This document shows positions 1 through 12,420 of a DNA stretch of 64,000 nt, piece by piece. Positions within the stretch are counted from its first letter, which is position 1, and every line of letters begins with the position of its first letter. The notes beneath the pieces are model-generated. The model did not search any database, was not told the DNA's origin, and was given only the letters and a program-made list of their open reading frames with translations. The position numbers and the translations under genes are program-made. The DNA comes from Larix kaempferi (lineage: Eukaryota; Streptophyta; Pinopsida; Pinales; Pinaceae): the NCBI GenBank assembly GCA_027924585.1, contig BSBM01000904.1, positions 13,827,501-13,891,500 of the forward strand, in the 5' to 3' direction.

Positions 1-2
1 GT

Positions 3-3000
3 GAAGATGGAAAAAGGGTCTTGGACAGGCAGTCGAAGAGACTGAAGCTGGAGGCATCAAATGCCTCTGAGGATTCTCAAGACCCCCCTCAAAACGGTAA
101 CTAATTCTGCCTTCTCATTTCATTTCTGCTCAATTTCTTAAGAGTACTGTTAAGATGCATACCGCTTTGTGGCTCCACCTGTTACTTTAAAAAATCACGA
201 GATTAAAATGATCTTGGGTGTTTTATTATAGTGAGCCAATAATACTTTCAGTCCTTATGTCTTGTAGCATGACTTCTTTATAGTAGAAGCAAAAGGACAA
301 GATTAAATTGTTGACTCTATGCAGATATAAATTGATCTCACGAGAGGGTACAGATTGTTGTTTCATGTTTGTTAGTAGGTAGAGAGGAATCAGGGACCAG
401 GGTCCAGGGTGTTTTCATTAATTTTTTATTTTATCTGTTTAGTTGGACATGGAATTATAGAACTAGAAAAATCATTCTGCAAGCCCACCCCTTAAACTCA
501 CCACTTACCTATATCCAAAACATGCTTTAGATGAAAAGAGATCCTTTTTAAGGTTAGCGGTGTATGTTTTTGTTGCTGAAGTCCTGACATTTTTTCTGGT
601 CTCTAAGACTCTCTTATCTGATAATTAATGCTTTTGGCTGATCAGAGCTGTTGATTGCTTGATTCTGTCGCAAAGCATTTATACATACATTTAAGCTTAA
701 GAAGAAATAACTAATTTTAGACCAGTTAGGGGGGCAGTTATTTTCAAAAAGAAGTAGAACGGAGCATACCCAATCCAATTTGACATTAGCTGGATAATCC
801 TAGTTATTATTGTATGGAGAGAAGCAAGGTGCATTCTACAGCCCAGAGTGAGGGGGATGTGTGATGTTTGTGCCGAACACTGATGCACACCCCATCCAAT
901 TTGACATTAGTTGGATAATCCTAGCTGTTATTGTACGGAGAGAAGCAAGGTGCATTCCACAGCCCAGAGTGAGGAAGATGTGTGATGCTTGCTCCTAACA
1001 CTGATGTAATGTTTGGCATAAGTAGGCACAATATAATATTTAAATAAAATTACAACTTGGTATAGATGATAAGATGATTTTATTAATGTTTGACTAATTG
1101 CCACAAAAGTAGGTCAATGGGATAGTTGAGTACACATGCATCAATATAAAGTGGGAGTGCAAAAATGGCTCCTAAATAAAGCAAGAATCAAAACTAAGAG
1201 AAATAAAATGAGGTACTGCTGTAATTTAAGATCTAAACAGGCTCTGATAGCTAAAAACAGATTTGGTAGATAGAATCAGATTCTGGAATACAAAAAGAGC
1301 AAATCAGGTTCCACTACTAACTTCTGTCCTAAATTCTGAGGCTGAATGGAGCAAGCTCCAGATAGAACACTATCTGGAAGAACACTGCACTGCCCTCTGG
1401 ATAATGTCGCCCACTGCTGAAGCCGGGGGGACCTTTTGCTGGGGTTTGGAGCAACCATGTCACTGGGGTGACTGAAAAGTGATGAAAGTCCCCTGAGCTT
1501 GCTTTGGTCTATAGCAAAGGGCTGTACTACAAATGATCCGCCTCTTGGTACCCCTGCTAGATGGGAACACCGGGAAGGAGGTAATCCTTTGGCGCAGGAT
1601 GCTGGTCTAAGCCGGGTGGGCAGAAAGTATGGAACCGGAGCCTGAGGGCCTCCTGCATGAAAGAGCTAAGAAGTGCTGGTCAGTGATGAGATGAGATTTG
1701 CAATATCTGTGCTTTTGAATCAAAATATTAAAAAAACTGTAATGTAAAAAAAATTAAGAAAATGATACCAAGCATTAATTAACACACAAACACACACCAA
1801 GGATTTATTAGGCACAGAGACATTTGCATCTCAATTTCCTTTTGATCCCTCCCAATGTTTAATAGATCAAGAGTTAGATAGATCTACAGTGGTTATATAG
1901 TTGCCTGCTGCTGTGATAGGCTATAATCAACTTTTGACCATGGACCAATTGACTATTGCCAATCAGATCCTTCTATTAGGAGCAAATGCAAAGGATCCCA
2001 AAATAGCTAGCATTTCATGTTTGTTAATGTAATTAACATCAAGCACATGAAAATGTCCTTTATTGCCCCTTTTTGAGTAAGATTTGTTTGCCAGGAATAA
2101 GATAAATTCCAATTATTTCCATCCATTTCTAACAGCGAAGGTGCAAAACAACATAGAAATGTTGATTTGAAAACCAAAATATATCAGTTCTGGCTGTAGC
2201 ATGGTAGTCTCTGGGATAGATTACTGGAAATGCAACATGTGCATATAGGCACATTCTTAAATGTGTTGGTGCATTTTTTGTGTTTTTGCTTCAGAAGATA
2301 GTCAAAAGATATGGCTATTTTAGTATTTTCAAGAAAAATCTTAAAATGCTCAGTTCTTGGTAAAACATTGCTTTTTCAATAATGGGAGTGAATTTCTCAT
2401 TTTAGCATGCATTCTAAATTTATCTTGCCTTTGATTCCATGCTGGTCTCATTCCAAGGTAGTTCCACAACCCTGCTAGGCCTGATGAAAGTCAACAGGAT
2501 CCATTACTTGACAAGATAGATGCGTGTAACATCAAAATTGAATCTAACCTCTGATTTTGATGATTGAATCTTGATGTAAATTGCATTCTGATTCTGGTCT
2601 TCATCTTATATAAAATAATGTTGAATACATGTGTGTAAGTGTTGCAAGGTCTCATAAACTCATTTTAATTCCCTTTACTATGTTTTTTCAAACTCCATAC
2701 GTTTGCCTTATTTTTAGGTTTTCAAAACTTGTGACTATGCTCCAGAATACTATCTCCTAAAACATTATAGGAGTGTCTGAAAAGAGGGATTCTAGAAATA
2801 CTATGGGCTCCAATGGATGGGAGGCACTGACAATTATAAACAATGCTTCCTACAAAAGTTAAAACACTACTATTTCCAGTCACGATAATGTGGCAGGCAA
2901 GGCCATCAATACTGAATAAAATTAAGTTTATTCCAGTAAAGTACCTCTAAAGCTTTTCAGCTTTACAAAATTTAAAGTATTTGGTCCAAAGCAACAGATG

Positions 3001-6000
3001 GCTGATGCATGCAAACTGTATATTAACAAAAAATAGCCTATGTATGCAAATTGTATATTAGTGAGATGAAAGTTAATATGCATTTAACCTTGAGCCTCTT
3101 CTACAAGGGAAAACCATTTCTATAATGACAAAAATCGGTTGGAAACCTTAAATAAGGCTGTTTCCTTTATTGCTTTGGCCTTGACCAATTAACTAGATTG
3201 TGTTTCTTGTGTTTGACTGTCTGTACACTTTCACTGGTAAACCCAAATGAACACAGAGATAAGTTAAATGGGCACTGTAGTCTGCCAGAATCCTGATCAC
3301 GCCTGACACTTTTCAAGGGAAAACATTTGTAAGTTACAATACTGTATTAAGGTTCAATATGTGTATCTCTTGAATTAGATGCTAATATGTATAATATTTT
3401 TGGAAAGCTCTGTTAGCTTTTACTATATTTCTTGCAACCAAGTTTACATATTTTTTGGTACGGTTATTCTTCAGTTCCTTTTTAACATGGCTAGAAGACT
3501 CACAGTAATGCAATCAATTGGTCCAAAATATTAGAAGAATGCCTTAATGACAAACATCAGGAATTGTTGTAAGGTATGGTCAGAGATCAAAGTTGTATAT
3601 TCCCAATGGATGTGTTTCCTTGTTGAAGACTGCAGTCACCCTTCAGTTTCACCTTTGTACAAAAATATGCATCCTTCTGCTATATTTATGGAGATCTAGA
3701 ATATAGATTTGAATAATGCATTCTCCTATAGTTTTATTTGGAATTGAGTGACATTTCTCTTAAGAGTTCAATCTATTGGAAATTGTTTATAATTTGTGCC
3801 CTTTCAGTTAATAACGTACTCCATGTCTATAGCCACAAATTCAAAATAAGTGGATTTGACTTGGCATAAAATTGATAAGATAGTTCAGAACACTCTCCAG
3901 GGGTTTGTTGAAGAGTTTGATTTAGAGACATGAACTCTTTTGCTTAGTCTTAGGCAACAATCTGGTAGGGTCTAGTGAGAGGTGTGAAATGGTCAATGAG
4001 GTAAATGAAGTCTCTATCGTACCATTTGAGGTCAATCCACTTACTCCAGTAGTGAATAAGTGAGTTATGATACATCTATTGGGTTGTTCAGAGCCATGAG
4101 CTGTTGTCTTGGGAACATTGTATAGCATTTTTTCCAAAAGAGAATTAAGTTGTCAAGATCTTTGAGTATTGCAGAAAAGTGACTAGTGCTAGACATCTTT
4201 GATATTTTGTTCAAAAGAGTAACAAGCAAGCAAGCTTCCAACATTATGACAGTGACTATAATACCTTGATCTTATCTTATAGCACATCGACATTTAAAGA
4301 TGAAATGCTTCTTTGTTTCATCCTCCAGTGACTAAGTTTACATATTCATTGGTCTCGAGGAATTGGTCTTGTGACTTAACTTTATGCTAGAGATAGCCAA
4401 ATTTTACCTAGTCCAGCAAGTTATCTTACACAATGAGATTGGTAATGTTGTAACTATTGGAAAGGGACAATGATGACACTATCTAGGATGTATACGAAAT
4501 GCTTGGAGTTAAAAGGTAAATTTGCTCACCTAAAAAATAGCTACAAAATTATCAGTTGTGGGTGAATGAGGCAAACCAAATAAAGTGCTACTTGCAATGC
4601 AATTCACTATAGTATTTTAATTTCTTAGTAGCTGCCACAACCATTGTTTTGAAAACCCTAGTTTCCATGAAAGCCCACATCTTAACCATGCACATGCATA
4701 AGCAAAGGGGTTTCAAGGTCTCTTCAAATGGTCAAATAGAAGTTGATAAAATTCTAATGGCTTTTAACCAACAATGAACAGAAGAATTTTTAATATCTCT
4801 TGGTGAATGATATTCTATAAAGCTCCACTTTTTTGTTCACCCTATTCTTCAACGAGTTTGACATTAACAATTTTTTGCAGAAAGTAGTAGTTGATATACC
4901 TTTATCACTTGTATATTGTTGTTCTATAAGTTAAGTTTTCATCTTCTTGGTTTCATGCGCTAGGTATTAATCAATCTTGTAAGTGACCTGCAGCACTGTC
5001 TCCACCTAATGATCCAGAGGTAAAGAAAGTTGCTGACAAGTTAGCATGTTTTGTGGCAAAAAATGGGAGACAGTTCGAAAATATTACTAGGCAAAAAAAT
5101 CCTGGTGATACACCTTTCAGGTATGTGATTTCTAACTTGTATGACACTTCTATTGAATAGAAATGTTAGACACTACTTCATAGATAGGTAAGTGATAGCC
5201 ATGTATATCGATATTTAAATAACTTTACATACATTTGTCTCAATTGACTTCAAGAATCTTCTGATGATGTTCGCTACTATTAGAGTATAAACAGGTGCTA
5301 GTTGATGAGAGAACTAAGCTAATCTGGGCGTAGTAATCAACAGAAGCATTGATTGGTCATTATAATAATTTTTATTTATTATCTAGATTGGTGAGAATTC
5401 TCTATTGTTGTCAGTAGTGTACTGTATTAGTAAAGTGTCAGTAAAATATTGTATCCTGGGCACTGGATTCTCTTGGCAGTGAAACCAAAGTTCAATAACA
5501 GAATTTTATTGTAGGTTCTTCAGGTGAAACAATTCCCTATGGAGCGCAATAGCCCCAATAAAAACAGTGATTTTTTTTCTTTTCTATTTTTAGTTTTATT
5601 TTTTTATTCCCTAGATCAGCCCTTCTGTTCTTCCCGAAAGCCCTAAATTTTCATTTTGCAAGGGGAAACAAGGGCCTCAGTAAAATCGGACTTCATGAAT
5701 AACAATGGCAATTTTGAACAATAAAAACAATGTTTTTTTTGTTTTCTATTTTTAGTTGTTCTATTTTTTTATTCCCTATATCAGCCCTTCTGTTCTTCCT
5801 GAAAGCCCTAAATTTTCATTTTGCAAGGGGAAACAAAGGCATCAGTAAATGAGGACTTCATGAATAACAATGGCAATTTTGAACTTGGAAGAGAATTTTT
5901 CAGTTTGGAGCAGCAGAATGTTAGCTTGAATCAGTAGAGGTGCAAAATTTTTAATTTCAGTGTTTATTTTAATCTTATTATGTACGATGCATGTAAGAGT

Positions 6001-9000
6001 ATCAACAATGTTGTGGTAATGAGAAAAAACAAGAATTTTTTTCCAAGGAATGTCTCGCAGAGAAACTCCTAGACACTTCCCTGCATTTATGGATGGTACT
6101 TAGTGCAAACTATTTGGCATTGATTATTGCACCTGACCCAGCCGGGACATCGAGTGAAGCATGCAAAAGAGGCAGCCAACCCATTGAAGAAAGACTGCAT
6201 GAAGTTCAAATCACTTGATTACTTGAGCTAGCCCACCAGGCTAATGAGAAAAAATGATTTACCTGTTTGAATCACAAATTTGGTATTTGGGTGATGCTTT
6301 GAACTTATACTATTAATGTTACTATTTATCCAATTTAACAAAAAATACTACTAGTTACTTGATATTCTTTATATTGTTTCAGCATTTGGCATGTCTGACC
6401 CCCCTACTGCCTCCTTTGCTGTCCACTGAAATTCAGGAGTTCTTACTGGGTGTTTCTGAAATTTGTCCCACTGTTTCCCCATTACTGAACCTTGGCTAAC
6501 CTTACTAATAGAGTCAATGCAATCAGATTGCTTAGGAATCTAAAACTTCGAAAACACTATTATTACACAGTAGGCAAAACTCATGGAAGCCTCTTGAGCA
6601 ATGAAGGTAAATGATTGATAACCGGTCATAAGCGGGCCACAATGTGTGTGGTTTGTTCTATTTACTAATGTCAAAAGTATAAGTGAGATTTTTATCATGA
6701 TTTTATAGCTGTCAAGTAGGGATGGAAACTCATTTGCTTGCACATGATATCAGTTTCTGAGGGAACTTGTTTTCTAAGAAGCTCCTTCTGTCCATGTTAA
6801 GGGCTTTTGAAGTGCTTCTACATAGCAATACAGAATCAATGTGGATAATTTTTGGATTGGGAGATAAAATTAATTTTCTCTGCATGCGTGTTGCGAACTC
6901 TACAATTAGTTGGTGCCGTTATTCTAGGGTTAACCAGTTTTTTTGCTCTGCTAGGTTCTTGTTCGATGTGCTTTGTCCTGACTACAAATATTACGAGTAT
7001 CGTGTTGCTGAAGAAGAGAGAGCTCTTGCACAGACGAGTGATTCTCAGAATGGTGGTACTGGTACAGGTACAGTTATAAATGCATTTTGGTGCAATTAAT
7101 ATATGGTTTAATATAGTAGCTTTAAACAATTGCATGGGTATAGGTATATTTTTAAGAAATGAGAGCTTTTGCTATGCCAAGTTATCCTTAAGGTCCCATT
7201 TGAGGGTTCCATAGTATCTTTTATAGTTTTCACATGGAATTAGATAATTCTTGATTTTTCAAGCATCTGTGAAAGTGTTTGTGTTATTTTTTGCATTATT
7301 ATTTTATTCACTGTGTAGACAATTTTTTGGTTCATTTTTTTTCGGAATTCAAGTTGTAATTTTTATCCTTTTTTTCTTATTTTAAAATCTGTGGACTTGT
7401 TCTTTGATGTACATATGATCTCTTGTACTTTTTAGATATTGGCATTGCTGTAGGTATTCCTGCACAACTTTTGTATGAATCTCTATATAGAAAATGTTTT
7501 CATGAACACATGGGTACTTGTTGCTTCATCAGAAATATTGACAGGTCCAGGCATTAATTAAGAAAACCTAGAATTTACATTTTTCTATGGAATTTTACAG
7601 CCAGTACAAGCAATACAACATCTCGACAAGGTAACAATTTGCAAAAAGGTGCTCCTCAACAGCGAACAAATTATCAAACTCCGGCCTCTGCACTCTATGA
7701 TGCTGGTGGCGTAGATTCAAGATGGTCAAATCAATCAACTCATTTAGCTTGTTCCTCTGGTGGTATAGTATTGTTCTATTTTGTATCTGTTTTAAATCTC
7801 TTCTCAATCTTACAACTATGGTTATAAATATTTACTAAACAAATGAGTCTTCTTGTTTTTTTTTACATCATTTTACAGCTACCATGTTGTTTTAAATTGA
7901 TTTGTAACATATTATCTCTATAAGATGCCTTGCATTTCTGTTATTCCTGAGATACATTGTTACAGGTGAGCGCATTACTGAGCCACCACCTACAGCAGCA
8001 GATCCAGTAGCCATGATGGAATACTATATGAAAAAAGCTGCAGCGGAAGAGCAAAGGAGACCACCTAAGAAGTCCAAAGATGAAATGCCTCCTCCAGCTT
8101 CTCTTCAATGTATGTGGGCAGCAAATTCTTCATGATTCTTCTGTATTCTGTTGCACTTTATCAAATCTTCATGCTTCATTTTCACTGCTAGGTTTAAGTA
8201 TTTGATGCCCATAAGTTTTGTAAATTTAACTTAAAGATAAATTTTGACCTCAGCGCTCTTGTTCCTTACTCTGGGTTGTCAGGAATTTTATTGTGATTAA
8301 TTACTTAACAGTGGAGAGAATTTTTCCTATTGCATTGCATAGTTCTGTTGCCAGGCTTTGAGTTGCTATGTGGTATTTTCAACGATTAATGCCTTTTCTT
8401 GTTTCTTTTAGCAGCGGCTCCACCAAAGAAAGGTCACCACATGGGTGACTACATTCCTCCTGAAGAGCTAGAAAAGTTTTTAGCATCCTGCAATGATGCT
8501 GCTGCCCAGAAATCTTACAGGGAAGCGGCAGAGAAGGCAAAAATTCAATCAGATAATGTTGGCCATAGGCTTTTGTCGAAGATGGGATGGAAAGAAGGTA
8601 AGTTTCTTCTTATTATGTTTGTTCTGTTCCTTATTTTGGTTATGTTGTATGCTCACTACAACATTTGATGTTTTGGAATTTGCATTTAGGAGAGGGACTT
8701 GGAAGTGGGAAGACAGGTCGTGCAGATCCCATTCAGGCAGGTAATGTGAAATTGAATAATCTAGGAGTTGGAGCAGAACAGCCAGGGGAAGTGTCTTCTG
8801 AAGATGATATCTATGAACAGTACAAGAAACGAATGATGCTTGGATATCGTTACAGACCTAATCCCCTTGTGAGTATTTTGCCCCATATCTATGCATGATC
8901 ATGCAGCCCTGATTTCTTACATATATATAAATTCAGTGCCCAATTTGATGAATGTGGTTTCTTTATGCTGCTTGCAGAATAATCCGAGAAAGGCGTATTA

Positions 9001-9004
9001 CTAG
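3..9004 (+). CDS. SURP and G-patch domain protein (SUGP1-like splicing factor), 3' part of gene
   Basis: Eight exons join in one frame: 3-96, 4994-5120, 6955-7067, 7601-7762, 7966-8109, 8412-8597, 8690-8868 and 8978-9004, encoding the last 343 residues. The 5' exons lie outside the window. All introns are GT-AG and the phases agree. Exons 2-3 encode a SURP module (KKVADKLACFVAKNG, then NPGDTPFRFLFD and YKYYEYRVAEEE). Exon 5 has a basic/proline stretch. Exons 6-7 encode HHMGDYIPPEELEKFL, then a G-patch (LLSKMGWKEGEGLGSGKTG). The protein ends NNPRKAYY. SURP plus C-terminal G-patch is the architecture of SUGP1/SF4, a nuclear protein of branch-site recognition; G-patches activate DEAH helicases. 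That role is inferred from the family. Donor choice in exons 3 and 4 is ambiguous by 3-6 nt, in frame either way. The first visible intron is 4.9 kb and the others 0.1-1.8 kb. Confidence 0.9.
97..4993 (+). other. 4.9-kb intron of the SURP/G-patch gene
   Basis: The donor is ACG|GTAACT and the acceptor CTGCAG|CACTGT; the phase-1 codon G+CA joins cleanly into the SURP exon. I see no protein-coding stretch or recognisable element inside. The only clear structure is the tandem duplication near 772-1004. The size is unusual for compact plant genomes and common in gymnosperms. Confidence 0.8.
772..1004. repeat. Tandem duplication, about 120-bp unit, two copies
   Basis: The copies begin at about 772 and 894 with the shared start ATCCAATTTGACATTAG, and both run on through AGAGAAGCAAGGTGCATT and CAGCCCAGAGTGAGG. 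They differ by scattered substitutions. They lie within the first visible intron of the SURP/G-patch gene. Confidence 0.85.
5556..5883. repeat. Tandem duplication, 163-bp unit, two copies
   Basis: The units start at 5556 and 5719 with CAATAAAAACA. Both contain TCAGCCCTTCTGTTCTTCC, AAGCCCTAAATTTTCATTTT and GACTTCATGAATAACAATGG. The repeat lies in the intron between the two SURP exons (5121-6954). I see nothing coding in it. Confidence 0.88.
8406..8414 (+). promoter_or_regulatory. NAGNAG tandem splice acceptor of the G-patch-proximal exon
   Basis: The intron ends TTTTAGCAG|CGG. Either AG (8411 or 8414) keeps the frame: the codon completed by the upstream T is TCA or TCG (Ser in both), and the longer form gains one Ala. 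This is the classic layout for one-residue alternative splicing. Usage cannot be told from sequence. Confidence 0.55.
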
Positions 9005-9040
9005 AGTTGAGGGCCAACTGCAGGGTTATCATTTTGGCAT

Positions 9041-9046
9041 AATAAA
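9041..9046 (+). terminator. AATAAA poly(A) signal of the SURP/G-patch gene
   Basis: A canonical AATAAA lies 37 nt after the TAG stop at 9002-9004, so the 3' UTR could be very short. Plant poly(A) signals are loose, so other downstream sites are possible. Confidence 0.5.
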
Positions 9047-10439
9047 CATTACCATATCTTGTGCACAGGACTTGTTCATGAAAGCTGCTTTTGCTAAAGC
9101 TTTCATTTTGGGACGAACCATATTTTAACTGACACTATGATGTGTATTAATTGTTTTTTAAGAAACTGGGTAAAATGTCTATCGAAATTTATATGATTTT
9201 GTTGTCTTAATGATGTATGTACTATATTAGCCAGACTTCCATACACTAGGCAGTTTGTGTAGTAGATGGAATATCTGAATGCTCACGAAAATTTCATTCT
9301 CAACAAGTTACAATAATCAACTTGTATTTTCATAATTTAATTTTTGTTTATGGTTTCAAGCATGGAGTGCAGATTCATGATTTCATTCCTTCAGATTGTT
9401 TTTGCCCTCACATGAAAAAAATTCTTTCCCCCCCTCTCTCTCTATACACTAATTTCTAAGTGAATTTTTAAATCAAGGTTGTGTAGGGCTTTTTTGTTTA
9501 TATTTCAGGGGAAAAAATTATTACATACCTGGCAGAGTGTTTCAGAGGAGATGTCTCAATTTGAGGCCCTTGCTATGGCCTATAAAGCTCGAAGACTGCC
9601 TTTTAAAAAACAAATCTTAGCCTTGTTTGTATGTTATCATGTCTCAGACTTTGAAAACAGAGAGGAAAGCTAAGAAAACAATGTACACTATGCCGTGGCC
9701 TATGGCCTTTATCAACTATCATATGAAAAAATAACTAGCAATTACTCCCGATGGTGCAATGGTGCAAAGGTATGCAATTTTAAAAAGTTATGTGAATTTT
9801 GTGGATTTGAATATAAAAATTTATGGCTATATCAACTATCATTTTCAGATAATACCCAAAATCAACCGGCATCCCCCAGCATTTTATAATCATACAAAAT
9901 GCTCTAATGATGTTATGGATTTATAATCATACAAAATGTTCTAATGATGTTATGGATTCTTGAGTGCTTTATTAGAATACGAGGGCATTGTAATAAAGAT
10001 CTGAATTGAAGTCATTTCATATTCCACTAATGTGAAAGAGGCAAATTGGAAGTTTTGGGGTTGATTAGTATGGACAATGTTAACCTGGATAGAGTATGAT
10101 AGCAAGCAGGAAGAAAGTATATACTTGCATGGAGGTGCTATAAAAAGACAGGTAAAAGTTATTAAACCATAGAGGTAAAATGCTATTAAATTCATCATTC
10201 AAAGGGGTAAGCTTAGAGTGAAAAATCATAGATGCTACAGGAGTTTTCTAGGACACTATTGTGTACATGATGGGGTTGATAAGTGACGAAACACAAGGTT
10301 ACACGAGAGTATTCACCAAAAAATCAATTAAGCAATAGAAAATGTATATGTATGAGAAGAAGAAAAACAATGATTTTCTTGTTACAAGGAAAAAAATCAA
10401 GGGTTTGGATATGCCTATTTCTATTCATATTAAACTAGA

Positions 10440-10985
10440 TGATATATTTTTCTAAACACTGACAAAAGACATCAACAACCTCTACAATTGGCAAAAGCCC
10501 AAGACAATTAGAACTACATGATATATTTTTACAAACATCAACAAAGGACATCCTACAATTGGAACAAAAGACATCCTACAATTGGCAAAAGCCCAAGACA
10601 ATTAGAACTACATGATATATTTTTACAAACATCAACAAAGGACATCCTACAATTGGAACAAAAGACATCCTACAATTGGCAAAAACCTAAGACAAATTTT
10701 CCTTTACAGTGAACTATCTTATCTATTAGTGTTGTGGTGATAATATCACATAAATCACATAAATTTCTTGAGGTACTTGTCCATAGTGTTATGTTTCACA
10801 TAAGCCCAAGACAATTAGAACTACATGATATATTTTTACAAACATCAACAAAAGACATCTTACAATTGGCAAAAACCTAAGACAAATTTTCCTTTACAGT
10901 GAACTATCTAATCTATTAGTGTCGTGGCAATAATATCACATAAATTTGTTGAGGTACTTGTCCATAGTAGTATGTTTCACATTTT
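10440..10985. repeat. Nested direct repeats (about 100 bp and larger units)
   Basis: AATTAGAACTACATGATATA recurs at about 10506, 10601 and 10813, each followed by TTTTTACAAACATCAACAAA and one or two copies of GACATCCTACAATTGG. The tail starting CCTTTACAGTGAACTATCT recurs at about 10699 and 10900. A larger block of about 200 bp was therefore copied after the smaller unit had been amplified. Non-coding. Confidence 0.85.
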
Positions 10986-12034
10986 GTTGTAGTTCGTTGT
11001 CTTATACGCCACCAAGTTCAATTTCAAAATTCGATTGATCTATGATTGCAATTTTTGGAAATTATGCCTTTGCATCACCCTCCACAATTTTGAAAGTAAT
11101 AAGCAACCATCCACAATAATATTCTCAAAATTAAAAAAAAAGTACTTTCCAGCCTTTTCAATGAAGTTATGACCACAAGAAAACATCATTATCCTTAATC
11201 ATAGTTGATCCTATGATAAGTTAAAACAAAGTGGACCTAACAAGACACTTCATCTTGAAGGAGCAATCATATAGACTATTGACTATATTATAAACAACAT
11301 TTGAACATGTGGAGTGATCCCCTTGACAATTGACTAGACACTTCATCTTGAAGGAGCAATCATATAGACTGTTGACTATATTATAATCAACATTTTAACA
11401 TTTGGAATGATCCCCTTGACAATTGACTATTGACTATATTATAAACAGCTTTCCTATCTGAGTTAGCCAAAGATCAAAGTTTTTATGAAATTATGTCCAA
11501 AGTATGTAGACTATATTATAAAGAACATTTGGAGTGATCCCCTCGACAAATTTTGAATTGACTATTGACTATATTGTAAACAAGTTCCCTATTTGAGTTA
11601 GCCAAATATCAAAGTTTCTATAAAATTATGTTGGTTAAGTTTTGCAAGAAATAATGCTTGTTATAAAAATTTATTGGTTTGCTCCTGACGGACATACCCA
11701 AACTTAAGGCAATCATATTCTCAAAAGATCCATGACCTCATTGAAGGACATAGTATTGATAGGAAGCCTTTAGTACAATCTTATTCTCAAAAGATCCATG
11801 ACCTCATTGAAGGACATAAGATCCATGACCTCATTGAAGGACATAGTATTGATAGGAAGCCTTTAGTACAAGGTCTTGTTCATAGATTTAGGATTATCCA
11901 TTGTTGTAATTGTGAATGTTCCAATGCTTCTATCACATATGCCATTGCATTGTAAGTACAAGGTCTTGTTCAAAGCTCTTGGTTTGTTCCCTTTTGTAAT
12001 TGTGAATGATTCAATCTAATTCTCTGTCACAAAC

Positions 12035-12420
12035 AAACACAACTGCACAGTATTACAAGATATCATAGCCAAGATATCATGCTAGAAATCACAACACATG
12101 ATGTTGTTGGATGAGGAGACTATGATCATGTTTTTAAACTGCATTTCTTAAGAAAGGATGGTATGCAATTTTAAATGAAATAGTTAAAAAACCTTTGGCA
12201 TTTCTATATTCTTGATTGGATTGACCACTGTACAAAGACAACTGCACTGCATTACAAGATATCATAACAAAGATATCATGCTAAAAATCACAACACATAA
12301 TGTTGTTGGATGAGGAGACTCAACTAATTTTAAACTGCAATTTTTCAGAAAGAATGGTGTACAATTTTAAATGAAATAGCTAAATAACCTTTGGCATTTC
12401 CATTTTCATGTTTGACCACT
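12035..12420. repeat. Direct repeat, about 200-bp unit, two copies
   Basis: ATTACAAGATATCATA and AATCACAACACAT, followed by GATGTTGTTGGATGAGGAGAC or a near match, occur at about 12050-12120 and 12250-12320. Both copies continue into a shared AATTTTAAATGAAATAG and CCTTTGGCATTTC. Moderately diverged, non-coding. Confidence 0.8.

Noticed and set aside
6767-7135. Open frames of 75-110 codons around the third exon of the SURP/G-patch gene
   Set aside because: They run across the splice acceptor at 6955 or lie antisense; the spliced exon explains the coding signal.
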